Assembly: GCF_036169555.1 (NCBI RefSeq)
Contig: NZ_CP108032.1
Coordinates: forward strand, 4,092,001-4,156,000
Length of the DNA stretch: 64,000 nt
From: Streptomyces sp. NBC_00306
GTDB lineage: Bacteria > Actinomycetota > Actinomycetes > Streptomycetales > Streptomycetaceae
Reading direction: 5' to 3'
The notes below the pieces were generated by a model. That model saw nothing but the letters and a program-made list of their open reading frames with translations. It did no database searches and had not been told where the DNA came from. Position numbers and translations under genes: made by a program. This document shows positions 41,639 to 50,553 of the stretch, piece by piece. The number at the start of each line of letters is the position of its first letter. The first letter of the stretch is position 1.

Positions 41639-43005
41639 ACGGTCGCAAGCACGAGGTCGGCGCCGAGCCCGAGTCCGACGGCGTCGAGGAGGCCCTGGCG
41701 CTGCTCGGCCCGCAGTCGCGCCAGGAACACACCCCCACCGGCAACCGGCCCACGGCGCCCGACACCGGGGGACACCGTGCGACGGCCTGGCCCGCGGCCC
41801 GGGCTCTCGCCGCGCGTATCGGGCGTAGCGCTCCCGCCCGTACCCGGAAGGTTCCGCTGGAGCAGGCCGTCGGCCAAGTGCTGGCGGAGCCGTTGACGGC
41901 GTTGTGCGATCTGCCGTCCTTCGACACGTCCGCCATGGACGGTTGGGCGGTGGCGGGCCCCGGCCCCTGGCGGGTCCACGGCGACGGTTCGGTCCTCGCG
42001 GGCCGTGACGACGCTCCCGAGCTGGAGGACGGCTCCGCCGTACGGATCGCCACCGGGGCCCGTATCCCGGCCGAGGCCACCGCGGTGATCCGCACCGAGC
42101 ACGCCCGCACCGATGCCGACGGCCGACTGCTGCACGCCGAGCGGGCCGTGACGCAGGGTCAGGACATCCGTCCGCGCGGACAGGAGTGCCGCTCCGGCGA
42201 CCAGCTCCTGCCCACGGGCTCCCTGGTGTCCCCCGCCGTGCTGGGGCTCGCCGCCGCCGCCGGCTACGACGAGCTGCTCACCGTCCCGCGGCCGCGGGTC
42301 GAGATCCTGGTCCTCGGTGACGAGCTGCTCACCGAAGGACTCCCCCACGACGGCCTGATCCGTGACGCGCTCGGGCCGATGGTCGGTCCCTGGCTGCGGG
42401 CCCTCGGGGTCGAGGTTGTCGCCACCCGCGCGCTCGGCGACGACGCCGACGCGCTTCACCGGGCCGTCACCACGTCGGACGCCGATCTCGTCATCACCAC
42501 CGGTGGCACGGCCGCCGGGCCGGTCGACCATGTTCATCCCGTCCTGCGGAAGGTGGGTGCGGAGCTGCTGGTCGACGGCGTGGCCGTACGCCCGGGGCAT
42601 CCGATGCTGCTGGCCGCCCTCCCGCCCGGCAAGAACGTCCCTGTCCGGCATCTCGTGGGTCTGCCGGGCAATCCCCTGGCGGCGGTGTCCGGGCTCCTCA
42701 CCCTTGCCGAGCCGCTGCTGCGGGGGCTCGCGGGGACAGCCGCCACGGCGGGCTATCTCGCGCCGGTACGCGATGAGGTCCATGGGCATCCGTACGACAC
42801 ACGGCTGGTGCCGTTCGTGCACCGCGGCGAGGAACTGGTGCCGCTGCATTACAACGGGCCGGCCATGCTGCGGGGTATCGCCGCGGCCGACGGACTCGCC
42901 GTGGTGCCGCCCGGCGGTGCGCGGCCGGGGGACGAGCTGGAGGTTCTCGACCTGCCGTGGACCCCGGGGACCCCCTCGACCGTGGACGGCGGGTGTTTCA
43001 CGTGA
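41635..43005 (+). CDS. moeA: Molybdopterin molybdotransferase MoeA
   Basis: 456 residues. It has a non-conserved N-terminus of about 70 residues, then FDTSAMDGWAV, IATGARIPAEA, GQDIRPRGQE, ITTGGTAAGPVDHV and GLPGNPLAAVSGL. It inserts molybdenum into adenylylated molybdopterin. In many MoeA proteins the third motif is GG(V/I)SxGxxD; here it reads GGTAAGPVD, a divergent form typical of this actinobacterial group. Its stop lies inside a parS site and overlaps the channel start. Confidence 0.9.
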   Translation: MNGRKHEVGAEPESDGVEEALALLGPQSRQEHTPTGNRPTAPDTGGHRATAWPAARALAARIGRSAPARTRKVPLEQAVGQVLAEPLTALCDLPSFDTSAMDGWAVAGPGPWRVHGDGSVLAGRDDAPELEDGSAVRIATGARIPAEATAVIRTEHARTDADGRLLHAERAVTQGQDIRPRGQECRSGDQLLPTGSLVSPAVLGLAAAAGYDELLTVPRPRVEILVLGDELLTEGLPHDGLIRDALGPMVGPWLRALGVEVVATRALGDDADALHRAVTTSDADLVITTGGTAAGPVDHVHPVLRKVGAELLVDGVAVRPGHPMLLAALPPGKNVPVRHLVGLPGNPLAAVSGLLTLAEPLLRGLAGTAATAGYLAPVRDEVHGHPYDTRLVPFVHRGEELVPLHYNGPAMLRGIAAADGLAVVPPGGARPGDELEVLDLPWTPGTPSTVDGGCFT

Positions 43006-43008
43006 AAC
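42995..43008. other. parS site spanning the moeA stop and channel start
   Basis: GTTTCACGTGAAAC, a perfect ParB site. The channel GTG start (43002-43004) and the moeA TGA stop (43003-43005) both lie inside it, so the palindrome constrains the coding ends of two genes. Confidence 0.92.
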
Positions 43009-44081
43009 TGCCCGGCCACGACGCCATGGCCCGGCGGGCGGAGGAGTTCCTCGTCACCAGTCGGGTGAAGCTCCCCCGCCAGGTCGTCGACCGACCACTG
43101 CGCCAGGTCGCCAAACGGCTGCTGATGGCGCTCGCAGTCCTGGTGATCACCGTTCTGCTGGTGTGGATGGACCGTTCCGGCTACCACGACAACTCGGACG
43201 ACTCGGTCGACTTCCTCGACTCCGTCTACTACGCGACGGTCACCCTCTCCACCACGGGCTACGGCGACATCGTCCCGTACAGCGCGGGCGCCCGGCTGAC
43301 GAACGTGCTGCTGATCACGCCGCTGCGCGTGCTCTTTCTGATCATCCTGGTCGGCACCACCCTCGAGGTCCTCACCGAACGGACCCGGGAGGAGTGGCGG
43401 CTGAACCGCTGGAGGCTTCGCTTGCGCGATCACACGGTCATCATCGGCTTCGGAACGAAAGGCCGTTCGGCGCTCCAGACGCTGACGGCGACCGGTGTGA
43501 AGCAGGAACAGATCGTCGTCGTCGACCCCAGCGAGAAGGTGATCGAGACGGCCAACGCCGAGGGCTATGTGGGAGTGATCGGCGACGCCACCCGCAGCGA
43601 TGTGCTGCTGCGGGCCGAGTTGCAACGAGCCCACCAGATCGTCATCGCGACCCAGCGGGACGACACGGCGGTGCTGGTGACACTGACGGCGCGACAGCTG
43701 AACCGGAAGGCGAAGATCGTCGCGGCGGTGCGCGAGGAGGAGAACGCGCCGCTGCTGCGGCAGTCCGGTGCCGACGCGGTCATCACCAGCGCCAGCGCGG
43801 CGGGACGCCTGCTGGGCCTCTCCGTACTCAGCCCCAGCGCGGGCGCGGTGATGGAGGACCTCATCCAGCAGGGCAGCGGCCTCGATCTGATCGAACGGCC
43901 GGTGATAAAGGCCGAGGTCGGCCTCAGCGTCCGGGAGACGAAAGACCTGGTGGTGAGCGTGCTGCGGGGACACCGGCTGCTGGGCTACGACGATCCCGCC
44001 GCGAGTCCGCTGCAGTTGACGGACCGGGTGATCACCATCGTGCGGGCCGACGAAGGCTCATCGCTCAACAGCGTTGAATAG
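43002..44081 (+). CDS. Single-pore potassium channel with RCK (TrkA-N) domain
   Basis: 359 residues. Two membrane helices (about 38-56 and 97-122) flank a pore loop with selectivity filter TTGYGD (84-89). A TrkA-N/RCK nucleotide-binding domain follows (about 140-260; VIIGFGTKGRSALQTL), then a C-terminal regulatory region. This is the MthK/Kch-like plan; the pore gates on ligand binding to the RCK ring. GTG at 43002 is inside the parS site and the GTGA overlap couples it to moeA; an upstream in-frame ATG at 42957 would extend into moeA. Confidence 0.92.
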   Translation: MKLPGHDAMARRAEEFLVTSRVKLPRQVVDRPLRQVAKRLLMALAVLVITVLLVWMDRSGYHDNSDDSVDFLDSVYYATVTLSTTGYGDIVPYSAGARLTNVLLITPLRVLFLIILVGTTLEVLTERTREEWRLNRWRLRLRDHTVIIGFGTKGRSALQTLTATGVKQEQIVVVDPSEKVIETANAEGYVGVIGDATRSDVLLRAELQRAHQIVIATQRDDTAVLVTLTARQLNRKAKIVAAVREEENAPLLRQSGADAVITSASAAGRLLGLSVLSPSAGAVMEDLIQQGSGLDLIERPVIKAEVGLSVRETKDLVVSVLRGHRLLGYDDPAASPLQLTDRVITIVRADEGSSLNSVE

Positions 44082-44107
44082 GCCCGCACGGGGGTAGCCT
44101 CGCCGCC

Positions 44108-45088
44108 ATGCATGCGATCACGATTCCCGAACCCGGCGGTCCCGAGGCGCTTGTGTGGGCCGAGGCGCCCGATCCCGTACCCGGCGAGGGCGAGGTCCTC
44201 GTCGAGGTCGCGGCGAGCGCCGTCAACCGCGCCGATCTGTTGCAGCGGCAGGGCTTCTACAACCCTCCGCCGGGCGCCTCCCCCTACCCCGGCCTCGAGT
44301 GCTCCGGCACCATCGCGGCGCTCGGACCCGGGGTTTCCGGCTGGTCCGTCGGCGAAGAGGTATGCGCGCTGCTGGCGGGCGGCGGGTACGCAGAGAAGGT
44401 CGCCGTGCCGGCAGGACAGCTGCTGCCCGTCCCTCAGGGGATCGACCTGGTGACGGCGGCGGCACTGCCCGAGGTGACCGCGACGGTGTGGTCGAACGTC
44501 TTCATGATCGCGCATCTGCGTCCGGGTGAGACGCTGCTGATCCACGGGGGTGCGAGCGGCATCGGCACCATGGCGATCCAGCTCGCCAAGGCGGTCGGCG
44601 CGACGGTGGCGGTCACGGCCGGCGGGCCCGAGAAGCTGGCGCGCTGCGCCGAACTCGGTGCGGACATCCTGATCGACTACCGGCAGCAGGACTTTGTGGA
44701 AGAGCTGCGCAAGGCGACGGACGGAGCGGGCGCGGACGTCATCCTCGACATCGTCGGCGCGAAGTATCTCGACCGGAACGTGCAGGCCCTCGCCGTCAAC
44801 GGCCGGCTCGCGGTGATCGGTCTCCAAGGCGGCGTCAAGGGGGAGTTGAACCTGTCGACGCTGCTGGGCAAGCGGGCCGCGGTGACGGCGACCTCGCTGC
44901 GGGGCCGCCCGCTCGGCGAGAAGGCGGCGATCATCGCGGCCGTACGTGAGCACGTCTGGCCGTTGATCGAGAACGGGCGGATCCGTCCCGTGGTCGACCG
45001 GCAGATCCCGCTCGCCGACGCGGCGGAAGGACACCGCGTGCTGGAGTCCGGCGGGAACGTCGGGAAGGTCCTGCTGGTCGCGGGCTGA
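44108..45088 (+). CDS. Zinc-independent quinone oxidoreductase-like MDR protein
   Basis: 326 residues, MDR superfamily. NADPH site: IHGGASGIGTMAIQLAKAVGATV. The N-terminal GroES-like domain has AVNRADLLQRQGFYNPPPG, the PIG3/TP53I3-type quinone reductase signature, and lacks zinc ligands. It should reduce quinones or enones with NADPH. 26 bases after the channel gene on the same strand; ends at a strong terminator. Confidence 0.92.
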   Translation: MHAITIPEPGGPEALVWAEAPDPVPGEGEVLVEVAASAVNRADLLQRQGFYNPPPGASPYPGLECSGTIAALGPGVSGWSVGEEVCALLAGGGYAEKVAVPAGQLLPVPQGIDLVTAAALPEVTATVWSNVFMIAHLRPGETLLIHGGASGIGTMAIQLAKAVGATVAVTAGGPEKLARCAELGADILIDYRQQDFVEELRKATDGAGADVILDIVGAKYLDRNVQALAVNGRLAVIGLQGGVKGELNLSTLLGKRAAVTATSLRGRPLGEKAAIIAAVREHVWPLIENGRIRPVVDRQIPLADAAEGHRVLESGGNVGKVLLVAG

Positions 45089-45160
45089 CCCCGCACCCCG
45101 CACCCGCCACCGGCACACCCCGAGGCACCCCCCGGCCCCGGGGTCGCCGCTGCAAAGCCG

Positions 45161-45207
45161 CGGCGGGCCGGTCCGGCGCTGGAAAACAGCGCCGGACCGG
45201 CCCGCCG
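45161..45207. terminator. Very strong bidirectional terminator
   Basis: A perfect 21-bp stem (45161-45181 with 45187-45207) around a GAAAA-type loop, between the convergent oxidoreductase and bpa genes. Confidence 0.88.
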
Positions 45208-45271
45208 GCCGCAGTCCGTGTCAGAGGCTCCACATCAGAGGTTCCTCTCAGAGCCTCCGTGCCCGAACCTT

Positions 45272-45321
45272 CGTGTCAGAGCTGGTGTCGGAGCTCGTGT
45301 CAGAGCTTCCGTGTCAGAGGT
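45272..45321. repeat. 12-bp repeats spreading from the bpa stop codon
   Basis: CGTGTCAGAGCT-like units start at 45272, 45284, 45296 and 45310 (12-bp spacing, then 14), with looser copies at 45217, 45231 and 45245. The unit at 45310 contains the bpa stop (TCA on the plus strand). Confidence 0.7.
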
Positions 45322-45856
45322 ACGGGCCCGAGCGAAGCGCGCCGTGCGGCGGGTTCTCCTCGTCCTCGTGGGAGGCGCCCGGCGGAAGAGCGCGGCGCAT
45401 CTGTTCCAGCTGGGCGCGCGCCGCCATCTGCTGGGCGAACAGCGCCGTCTGGATACCGTGGAAAAGACCCTCGAGCCAGCCCACCAACTGAGCCTGAGCA
45501 ATCCGCAGTTCGGCTTCCGAGGGGATTGCGTCGTCGGTGAACGGGAGCGAAAGGCGTTCCAGTTCCTCGACGAGCTCGGGCGCGAGCCCGTCCTCCAGCT
45601 CCTTGACCGAGCCGGCGTGGATCTCCTTGAGCCGTACGCGGCTCGCCTCGTCCAGAGGTGCCGCCCTGACCTCCTCCAGCAGCTGCTTGATCATGCTGCC
45701 GATACGCATGACCTTCGCCGGCTGTTCCACCATCTCGGTCAACGGGACCTCCCGCGACTCATCGTCTCCGCCACTGCCGCCGAGCGCCATTCCGTCCTGT
45801 CCCACGACAAGAACGTGGGGGCTCTCCTGCGACCGTTCATTCCTCGGCATCTCCAT
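45314..45856 (-). CDS. bpa: Bacterial proteasome activator (Bpa/PafE family)
   Basis: 180 residues. The conserved helical core includes VMRIGSMIKQLLEEVRAAPLDEASR (family pattern), LAPELVEELERLSLPF and AQAQLVGWLEGLFHGIQTALFAQQM. The C-terminus ends GPYL, matching the GQYL-type tail by which Bpa rings dock on the 20S proteasome and open its gate without ATP. Length equals the mycobacterial protein. ATG at 45856 is used; a second at 45850 is possible. Confidence 0.93.
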   Translation of the reverse strand: MEMPRNERSQESPHVLVVGQDGMALGGSGGDDESREVPLTEMVEQPAKVMRIGSMIKQLLEEVRAAPLDEASRVRLKEIHAGSVKELEDGLAPELVEELERLSLPFTDDAIPSEAELRIAQAQLVGWLEGLFHGIQTALFAQQMAARAQLEQMRRALPPGASHEDEENPPHGALRSGPYL

Positions 45857-45892
45857 GCCGCCATTCTCTCGCACATGTGCGTCATCACACGG

Positions 45893-45935
45893 TGTGCCCC
45901 CGTACGAGAGTGATCCACCCTCGTACGGGGGCACA
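45893..45935. terminator. Hairpin between bpa and the ABC exporter genes
   Basis: A perfect 16-bp stem (TGTGCCCCCGTACGAG at 45893-45908 with 45920-45935) and 11-base loop, 61 bases beyond the permease stop and 36 upstream of the bpa start. It probably ends the exporter transcript. Confidence 0.6.
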
Positions 45936-45996
45936 AAAGTGCAGGCAGTGCGATCAGGAGCCGGTCACGAGCTGATCAGGACGTGATCCGGGCCGA

Positions 45997-48858
45997 TCAT
46001 GTCGCCTCGCGCCGGGACAGGGCGCCACGGGAGCGGGTCACCAGCGCCGCCAGCAGAGCCGCGCCCACGGGGACGGCGATCAGCAGGGCCGCCAGGGTCG
46101 CCCAGGGGACGAGGATCGGCACGTAAGGAATCGACTCACTGCCGGCGTAGCCCTGATCGAGGGCCTCCTCGTACCACTTCAGTTCCTGGCGCTTCTCGGT
46201 GAGGCGCAGTCCGATCGCCGGGAGCACTCCGGCCGCCGAACCGAGCACCACACCCATCGCGGCCACCACCCCGCACTGGAACCCGCTGAGCGTCCTGCGC
46301 ACCCGGGGCGGGGCGCCGACCGCGGCCAGCGTCTTCAGGTCTGCCTCGGCGTCCGCCTGGGCGAGACCCGTGGCGATACCGGCCGCGCCGATGGTGATCA
46401 GGCCGGCGAAGACGGTCAGCGCCAGCAGGATGATGCTGTTCTCGCTGGTGTAGCCCTCCTCGACGTGCAGATTGACCTCGGAGCCGGTCTTGTCGAGCTC
46501 GGCGTCCAGCTGCTGGCGCTGCTCACTGCTCGGCATCTTGTCGGTGGAGTAGTAGGCACCGAACGGAACCGTCCGGACCCCGGCCGCCTTCGCGGTGGCC
46601 GGCGCCATGATCATCGCGATGCCGTAGGACTTCTGCTGGGCGTCGGCCTGGTAGGTGGCGAAGGACTTGACCTCACCCGGGGCCTCCTTGCCCTTCTCCT
46701 GTGCCTCGTCGGCCGCCTTCGTGTCGGTGATCAGCCGGATGCCGATCTTGCCCTTGGTGTCCACATTGCGCTTGTCGAACGAGACGATCTGCCCCGCGGC
46801 CAGTGCCTTCTCGGCCGCCGGGTCGTCGATTCCGAGGACCCGCATCAGCTTGGCGTCGCCCACGAGGAGGCCGCTGTCGGTGTAGCTGACCTCGCTGCTG
46901 GTCAGGCAGCGCCAGTCCTTGGCCAGCTTGCGCCGCTCGGCCTTGCTGAACTTCTCCGACGGATCGTCGTTCGGGTGGGCCGGATCCGTGCGCCACAGCG
47001 GGCACTGGTTGGCGAGAGGCACGATCACCTCGTACCGTCCGCAGCCCTCCCCGCCGTCGTACATCGAGCAGCCGGCCTTGCCGACCGAGACCCGGTCCAC
47101 GTCCGCACGGACATCGACGGGGAGCATCTTCTGCACCGAGGCGCGTACGGACGGGACGTCCCGTCCGCCGTCCTCGTCGATCATCACGGAGACCGCGCCG
47201 TGCGGCAGCCGTGCCTCGTAGTCGGCCTTGCTCTGGGCGTCCGTGCTCGCGGCGTACGTCGCCACCGCGACCGTGCCGGCGACGGCGGCCAGCACCGCGG
47301 CGACCGCGGGAGCCGTACGGCCCCGGTTGCGCACCGCGTCCCGCAGCGCCAGCCGCGGGGACAGCGGCAGGATGCGTCCCGTCCGGCCGAACAGGCCGAC
47401 CAGGGCGGGAGTCAGGGCGACGATGCCCAGTTCGGCGAGGGCGCTGCCGCCCGCCACCACGATGAACTGGTCGGTCATCGTCGATCCGTAGAGCGCGATG
47501 GCCGCGCCCAGGGTGACCGCCACCAGACCGATCACCGGCAGCACCCGGCTGCTCTTGCGGACACCGCGACGGCCGGTGAGCGATGCCAGCACCGACTGAC
47601 GCGAGGAGGTGATGGCGGGCACCAGCGCGGCCATGACACCGGTGAACACCGCGAGCAGTCCGATGCCGAGGAGTTCGAGCGGCCGGATGTCGAAGCTGCC
47701 GAAGCGTGCGCCCATGTAGTTCTCGAGCACGGGCCGCAGCGCGAAGGTGAGCAGCAGTCCGAGGATGGTGCCGACGACGGCCGCGGCGATGCCGATGACC
47801 AGACCGCCGGAGAGGACGATGGCACGGATATGGCGGCGGTCACCGCCGTTGGCTCCCACCAGACCGAGCTGGCGGCGCGAGCGCCGGGCGCCGACGGCGA
47901 AGGCCGGGCCTGCCAGCAGGCAGATCTCCAGCATGGCCAGACCGACGACGGTTCCCGCGGCGGCGAGGGCGGCCGCCTTGGCGGCCGTGCTCTGCTCGAA
48001 GTTGCCCCAGCCGTCCTCCTGGAACAGCGGAACCTCGGAATCGGCCGGCGGGTCGAGGGCGACGGCACGCGACTCGACCTTCACGCCCTTGGCGTTGGCC
48101 GCCTTGACCATGTTCCACGTGAAACCACCCGAGACCTTCACCAGGTACGTGGTGGACGCCGACGAGGTCGGCAGCCCTGCCTTCTCGAGCGCCTTGTCCA
48201 GCGGCGTGAGCAGCGCCCCGGGAAGCGCGTTGATCTGATCGGTGTCCAGCGCGTCCGGGAGTTCGTAGGCGCCCACGATCGTGTACTCGCGGTCGAGGCC
48301 GCGGGCGGTGACCTTGGAACCGACCTTCAGGTCGCTGTTCTCCAGGAAGTGCGTGGTCGCCGCGACCTCGTCGTCCTTCGCCGGGAACCGGCCGTCGGTG
48401 ACGGTCAGCATCCCCTTGACCATGGGGTCGGACGCCTTGATCTCGCGGACCTCGGTGTTCAGCAGACCGTGTGCCGTCCGCAGCTTGGCCCGGCCGGTCG
48501 TGTCGGCCAGCGACGTGGCGCCCGCGGGCAGCGCCTTGCTGACGTCGCCCTTGCCCTCCGGGTAGGGCCGGTTGTCGAAGTCGCCCACCGGCATGTAGCT
48601 GTCGCCGCTGGGGGACTGCATGAGGGGCGACCCGCCCATGCCCGGGTCGTCCAGCCGCGCGTCGGCGGTACCGAGCTTGCGCTCCATGGTCTGCGCGGTG
48701 GAGAGCTCCGCGCTGCGCAGGGTGAGATCCGCGGCACTCACACCGAGGATGGGGAGAGCGATCATCGCGAGGACGAGGAAGCTGCGTCCCTTGTAGCGCC
48801 AGGCGTCACGGCGGGCGATGCGGATCGCGGCCCGCCAGGAGTGGTACGAGCTGTTCAC
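45997..48858 (-). CDS. ABC transporter permease, two FtsX domains (MacB-like exporter)
   Basis: 953 residues: an N-terminal membrane helix and a large exported loop (about 40-285), an FtsX domain with three helices (about 295-430), further helices and a second exported loop (about 540-795), and a C-terminal FtsX domain (about 800-945). This is the LolE/BceB/MacB-type mechanotransmission plan for export or sensing rather than import. The GTG at 48858 overlaps the ATPase stop (GTGA). A variant parS site lies inside at 48112-48125. Confidence 0.92.
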   Translation of the reverse strand: MNSSYHSWRAAIRIARRDAWRYKGRSFLVLAMIALPILGVSAADLTLRSAELSTAQTMERKLGTADARLDDPGMGGSPLMQSPSGDSYMPVGDFDNRPYPEGKGDVSKALPAGATSLADTTGRAKLRTAHGLLNTEVREIKASDPMVKGMLTVTDGRFPAKDDEVAATTHFLENSDLKVGSKVTARGLDREYTIVGAYELPDALDTDQINALPGALLTPLDKALEKAGLPTSSASTTYLVKVSGGFTWNMVKAANAKGVKVESRAVALDPPADSEVPLFQEDGWGNFEQSTAAKAAALAAAGTVVGLAMLEICLLAGPAFAVGARRSRRQLGLVGANGGDRRHIRAIVLSGGLVIGIAAAVVGTILGLLLTFALRPVLENYMGARFGSFDIRPLELLGIGLLAVFTGVMAALVPAITSSRQSVLASLTGRRGVRKSSRVLPVIGLVAVTLGAAIALYGSTMTDQFIVVAGGSALAELGIVALTPALVGLFGRTGRILPLSPRLALRDAVRNRGRTAPAVAAVLAAVAGTVAVATYAASTDAQSKADYEARLPHGAVSVMIDEDGGRDVPSVRASVQKMLPVDVRADVDRVSVGKAGCSMYDGGEGCGRYEVIVPLANQCPLWRTDPAHPNDDPSEKFSKAERRKLAKDWRCLTSSEVSYTDSGLLVGDAKLMRVLGIDDPAAEKALAAGQIVSFDKRNVDTKGKIGIRLITDTKAADEAQEKGKEAPGEVKSFATYQADAQQKSYGIAMIMAPATAKAAGVRTVPFGAYYSTDKMPSSEQRQQLDAELDKTGSEVNLHVEEGYTSENSIILLALTVFAGLITIGAAGIATGLAQADAEADLKTLAAVGAPPRVRRTLSGFQCGVVAAMGVVLGSAAGVLPAIGLRLTEKRQELKWYEEALDQGYAGSESIPYVPILVPWATLAALLIAVPVGAALLAALVTRSRGALSRREAT
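48112..48125. other. parS-like site inside the permease gene, one mismatch
   Basis: GTTCCACGTGAAAC, the complement of the 19010-19023 variant, 13 of 14 matches to the ParB consensus. Confidence 0.65.
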
Positions 48859-49625
48859 AGTTCGGCCGCCTGGCCCGAGAGCAGCGAGTCGGCCTGGCTG
48901 CGGATGGTCTGGTCGACGACGGCGCCGTCACGCAGGAAGACCACACGGTCCGCCCAGGCGGCGAAGCGCGGCTCGTGCGTGACGAGGATGCCGGCAGCGC
49001 CGGCGTCGCAGCGGGCGCGCAGCAGGGCGAGTACGGACTCACCGGTCTCGGAGTCGAGGGCGCCGGTCGGCTCGTCGGCGAGGACGAGCCGGCGCTCGCC
49101 GACCAGGGCACGTGCGATGGCGACACGCTGCTGCTGGCCGCCTGACATCTCGTCGGGGAAGCGGTTGGCGAGATGCGCGAGGTCCATCTCCTCGAGGGCG
49201 GCGACGGCCTCGTTGCGGGCCTTACGGGCGGACATGCCGTCCAGTTCGCGCGGCAGGGAGACGTTCTCTGCGGCGGTCAGCGCCGGGATGAGGTTGTAGT
49301 CCTGGAAGACATAGCCGATGCTGCGGCGGCGCAGGGCGGCGAGCGTCTTGCGGTTGGCGGTGGTGATGTCGGTGTTCTCGACGATCACCCGTCCCGAGGT
49401 GGGGGTGTCGAGCCCGCCCGCGATGGTGAGCAGCGTGGACTTGCCGGAGCCGGACGGGCCCATGACGGCGACGAGTTCGCCCGGGAAGACGTCGAGGTTG
49501 ATGCCGCGCAGGGCATGGACCTCGGTGGCGCCGCTTCCGTGGACACGGGTCAGTTCCTGCAGTTGCAGGACGGGCTGCTGTGACTGCTGTGACGCCTGTG
49601 GCTGCTGTGACATGCGATCGGACAT
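48855..49625 (-). CDS. ABC transporter ATP-binding protein (MacB/LolD type)
   Basis: 256 residues after a Gln/Ser-rich N-terminus. Walker A GPSGSGKS (about 56-63), Q-loop YVFQDYNLIPALTAAENV, signature MSGGQQQRVAIARAL, Walker B RLVLADEPTGALD and the switch His in LVTHEPRF. It powers the FtsX permease. ATG at 49625 after GGGGGA; 174 bases after padR, which is on the same strand upstream. Confidence 0.94.
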   Translation of the reverse strand: MSDRMSQQPQASQQSQQPVLQLQELTRVHGSGATEVHALRGINLDVFPGELVAVMGPSGSGKSTLLTIAGGLDTPTSGRVIVENTDITTANRKTLAALRRRSIGYVFQDYNLIPALTAAENVSLPRELDGMSARKARNEAVAALEEMDLAHLANRFPDEMSGGQQQRVAIARALVGERRLVLADEPTGALDSETGESVLALLRARCDAGAAGILVTHEPRFAAWADRVVFLRDGAVVDQTIRSQADSLLSGQAAEL

Positions 49626-49799
49626 GGGAGGGTCCCCCTTGGACGGACGGGTGAGCGGAAGACTGATGGGCGTGAGGCCCTGGGGGTCCGGAGCGGTGCT
49701 CGGACCGTGGGGTCCGGAGCGCAGTGCTCGGACCATGGGATCGGGGGCCGGGAACTCCCGGGCCCCCGGGCGGAGTCGGCCCCGGCCAGGGGCTTTTCG

Positions 49800-50468
49800 C
49801 TAGGCCGTGGACTGCCCGGAGCGATCGGCCTGCGGGGACTGCGCGGCGGGCGCGGACTGCGTGGACTGCGCCTGCTGTCCGAGCAGCGAGGTGGCCGTCG
49901 GGCGTGAGGCTCCCCGCTCGGCCTGGGCGGAGAGCCGGATGAGCCGTACTTCGCAGTGGTCGAGCCAGCGTGCCTCGGCCTCGGTCTGGAAGATCAGCTG
50001 TTCCAGGACGAGCAGCCAGGCCACGTCGTCGCGCTCCTGCGACCCGCCGCTCTCGATGGCGGCCAGCGCCTGGGCCTTGAGCCGCGTGTAGTCCTGCATC
50101 GCCTTCACGGTGTGATGGCGCTGGGACTGGATGACGGCACGGATGTCCACGCCCGGAGCGCCGATCGCCATGGCGAGCTTGATGGCCAGCTCGTCCCGCG
50201 GCGGATTGCTCCGGTCCACCGGAGTCTCGAACCAGTTGGTGAGCTCGGTGTGACCGGCCTCGGTGATGACGTACAGCGCGTGGCCGGCGTCATCCGCACC
50301 GCTCTGGGCGACCATGCCGTCGCGTTCCAGGCGGTTGAGGGTCGTGTAGACCTGACCCACGTTCAGCGGCCAGGTGGAACCGGTGCGGGACTCGAACTCC
50401 GTGCGGAGCTGTGAGCCGTAGCGCGGACCGTGTTCCAGGAGGGCGAGGAGCCCGTGACGGATGGACAT
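49800..50468 (-). CDS. PadR-family transcriptional regulator
   Basis: 222 residues. N-terminal PadR winged helix (IRHGLLALLEHGPRYGSQLRTEFE, QVYTTLNRLERDGMV), C-terminal dimerisation helices and a Gln/Ser-rich tail. It precedes the ABC exporter genes, and PadR proteins commonly repress such drug or lipid exporters. ATG at 50468 lies inside a 26-bp palindrome. Confidence 0.92.
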   Translation of the reverse strand: MSIRHGLLALLEHGPRYGSQLRTEFESRTGSTWPLNVGQVYTTLNRLERDGMVAQSGADDAGHALYVITEAGHTELTNWFETPVDRSNPPRDELAIKLAMAIGAPGVDIRAVIQSQRHHTVKAMQDYTRLKAQALAAIESGGSQERDDVAWLLVLEQLIFQTEAEARWLDHCEVRLIRLSAQAERGASRPTATSLLGQQAQSTQSAPAAQSPQADRSGQSTA

Positions 50469-50491
50469 ACTCGGTATGTATACCGGGTATG
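50466..50491. promoter_or_regulatory. Candidate PadR operator overlapping the padR start codon
   Basis: A 26-bp inverted repeat starting CATACTCGGTATG and ending ACCGGGTATG, 22 of 26 positions symmetric, containing ATAC/GTAT half-sites typical of PadR boxes. The first three bases are the padR start codon on the minus strand. Confidence 0.7.
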
Positions 50492-50553
50492 CCGGTGCGC
50501 GCCAACCGTCGGGAGGCGGAGCCGTCGCCTCCGTCTCAAGGAGGACAGGCGCC

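Noticed and set aside
38752..42849. A very long open frame on the minus strand across the bkd and mobA/moeA genes
   Set aside because: It is antisense to genes with clear homology and typical of GC-rich shadow frames; the translation is low-complexity without recognisable domains.
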